From: Paenibacillus sp. FSL H7-0737
Lineage (GTDB): Bacteria > Bacillota > Bacilli > Paenibacillales > Paenibacillaceae
Assembly: GCF_000758545.1 (NCBI RefSeq)
Contig: NZ_CP009279.1
Coordinates: 620,001-684,000, forward strand
DNA length: 64,000 bases
Reading direction: 5' to 3'
This document shows positions 62,829-64,000 of the stretch, piece by piece. Position 1 is the first letter of the stretch. Each line of letters starts with the position of its first letter. Under the pieces are notes generated by a model. It did not search any database and was not told the origin of the DNA. It was given only the letters and a program-made list of their open reading frames with translations. The position numbers were made by a program, and so were the translations under genes.

Positions 62829-64000
62829 ATGGGAAGAATAGATAGTAATAAGTTCCTGAGCTGGGAACAAGTCTATGACCAAAGGATGGGTGTCCCATTG
62901 TCCTCTTCATCACTAATTGATCAATTGAAGAAAGATGCCGGAAGTGTCAAAAGCTTCTCTTATCCGCGTAGCCGAAGTGCTCTGATGGAATGGTTAAGGA
63001 TGCTAACTGTGGCTGGAATTATAGGTGCTTTATATGTTTGGCGAGGAGGTCCGTCTTTGCTATTTCTCCTGATCGTTGTTGGAGTTATTATGCTCGGTGG
63101 ACTTATGCTTCAGCTCTCTGGTCCACGGACGATTAAGCTAGTTCGTACAATTACTCCTGCGAGACCGATGGCTGGTAATACACTTCATGTGAAGGTACAG
63201 CTGAGCTTCTCTTCTCGGTTGCCTCTCCCTTGGATGACCATTGCCGATTATTGGGGTGATAGCCATCATCAGAAGCTGCTATTTCCTGGATTCAAACGTT
63301 CTTTTTCATACACATACACGATTGAAAATTTATCTCGCGGCAATCATCATCTGCTTGGCTGTAGAGTAACTTGGGGAGATTTTCCGGGTTGGTTCACGGG
63401 AAGATCTGAACCGGATGGAGGACAGAGTTTTAAGGTGCTGCCAGCGCCTTTATACTTTGGTGGAACTGTACCAGATAGCGGATTTATGACGGGTGACACC
63501 TTGTATTCTAGAAGGGGAAGAAGCATCAGCGATGAGGCTTTGGAATCCAGGGATTATGAGCCAGGAGATCCACTTAGCCGAATTCATTGGAAGAATAGTG
63601 CAAGAACGGGAGCACTGCAGAGCAAAGTTCCAGAACGGGAAAAGGCAAGAATGACCTGTATCGTATTGGCTAATGACCCGTTCAGCTACGAGGTTCCTAC
63701 AGATGCGCTTAAACCTCGTGGGAGCCGAGACGATTCGCCTCCAGCATTTGAGAAAGCGGTGTCGACAGCGATGGGGCTGATGCTCTCCGCTGAGCGTTCA
63801 GGTGCTTATGTTCAGTTGTTTAGCGGCGGTTGGCCAGAAGGTATGGCTAGACATGAAGGTCTGGGTAAAATCCCAGGGAGAGTGCTGGATATTCTGACTG
63901 AAATTTCTCTGGATGGCACTAGAAACCTGTCGCTGCTGCTTGATGATGCCTCCCGAGGCTGGATTCCGGGGATGACAGTAGCCATTATTACGGGACGACT
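62829..64000 (+). CDS. DUF58 domain protein, 5' part
   Basis: Truncated by the window end (about 390 residues seen). Two TM segments (~57-75 and 80-95) precede the conserved SRDYEPGDPLSRIHWKNSARTG of DUF58. The family is often next to a MoxR ATPase and transglutaminase. No ribosome site precedes ATG 62829; the start may lie further in. Confidence 0.75.
   Translation, partial: MGRIDSNKFLSWEQVYDQRMGVPLSSSSLIDQLKKDAGSVKSFSYPRSRSALMEWLRMLTVAGIIGALYVWRGGPSLLFLLIVVGVIMLGGLMLQLSGPRTIKLVRTITPARPMAGNTLHVKVQLSFSSRLPLPWMTIADYWGDSHHQKLLFPGFKRSFSYTYTIENLSRGNHHLLGCRVTWGDFPGWFTGRSEPDGGQSFKVLPAPLYFGGTVPDSGFMTGDTLYSRRGRSISDEALESRDYEPGDPLSRIHWKNSARTGALQSKVPEREKARMTCIVLANDPFSYEVPTDALKPRGSRDDSPPAFEKAVSTAMGLMLSAERSGAYVQLFSGGWPEGMARHEGLGKIPGRVLDILTEISLDGTRNLSLLLDDASRGWIPGMTVAIITGR

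Overview
The window looks like chromosomal DNA of a spore-forming, low-to-moderate GC Bacillales bacterium, most likely Paenibacillus. This rests on gene content: a GerAB-type germination subunit, a KinB-like orphan histidine kinase, EcsA/EcsB, YneF, bacilliredoxin, free-methionine-R-sulfoxide reductase, a GlgC/GlgD pair, and secreted enzymes ending in copper-amine-oxidase-N-like domains. It also rests on several families of intergenic palindromic repeats of a kind I associate with Paenibacillus. The genus is inferred; no rRNA or other strong marker is present. I see no tRNA, rRNA, CRISPR array, transposase or phage module.

Layout. 1-3.0 kb: the tail of a gerAB-like gene and four small accessory enzymes. 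3.2-7.3 kb: a three-gene lipid-linked glycosylation unit (GT39 membrane transferase, GtrB-like GT2, GalU). 7.4-10.7 kb, opposite strand: a flavin oxidoreductase and an OmpR-type two-component system, with repeats between them. 11.1-16.0 kb: glgC-glgD-glgP for glycogen. 16.1-23.9 kb: fRMsr, a GNAT, two MFS exporters with a MarR regulator, and EcsAB. 23.9-31.6 kb: an HI0933-type flavoprotein, the KinB-like kinase, bacilliredoxin, nadE, a hydrolase, acpS and mutY. 31.6-38.2 kb: a palindrome-rich gap, sodA, a GNAT, signal peptidase I, queG, yneF, folE and a DUF2935-SOD fusion. 38.4-43.4 kb: a membrane-anchored hydrolase, an IclR regulator and aconitase. 43.6-51.4 kb: an amidase-domain protein, ddl, uvsE, an inositol-phosphatase-family enzyme, a GDSL hydrolase, peptide deformylase and small unknowns. 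51.5-64 kb: hemL, an LCP protein, bcp, a 1427-residue CoA-dehydratase-activase fusion, a zinc-ribbon protein, a WYL regulator, DedA, a polysaccharide deacetylase and a partial DUF58 gene.

How the parts work together. GalU makes UDP-glucose, the GT2 enzyme would load glucose onto undecaprenyl phosphate, and the GT39 enzyme would move it to an extracellular acceptor. GlgC/GlgD draw on the same glucose-1-phosphate pool and GlgP returns it. Ddl, LCP, deacetylase, signal peptidase and DedA serve the cell envelope. SodA, the SOD fusion, Bcp, bacilliredoxin and fRMsr form a redox-defence set.

The most interesting regulatory signal is one 17-bp palindrome (GTTTCA-N5-TGAAAC). It sits immediately before the ribosome binding sites of both the IclR-family regulator and aconitase, which suggests the regulator controls itself and the TCA-cycle gene next to it. 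A Rex-like palindrome precedes the activase fusion, and several hairpin-repeat families occupy the larger gaps.
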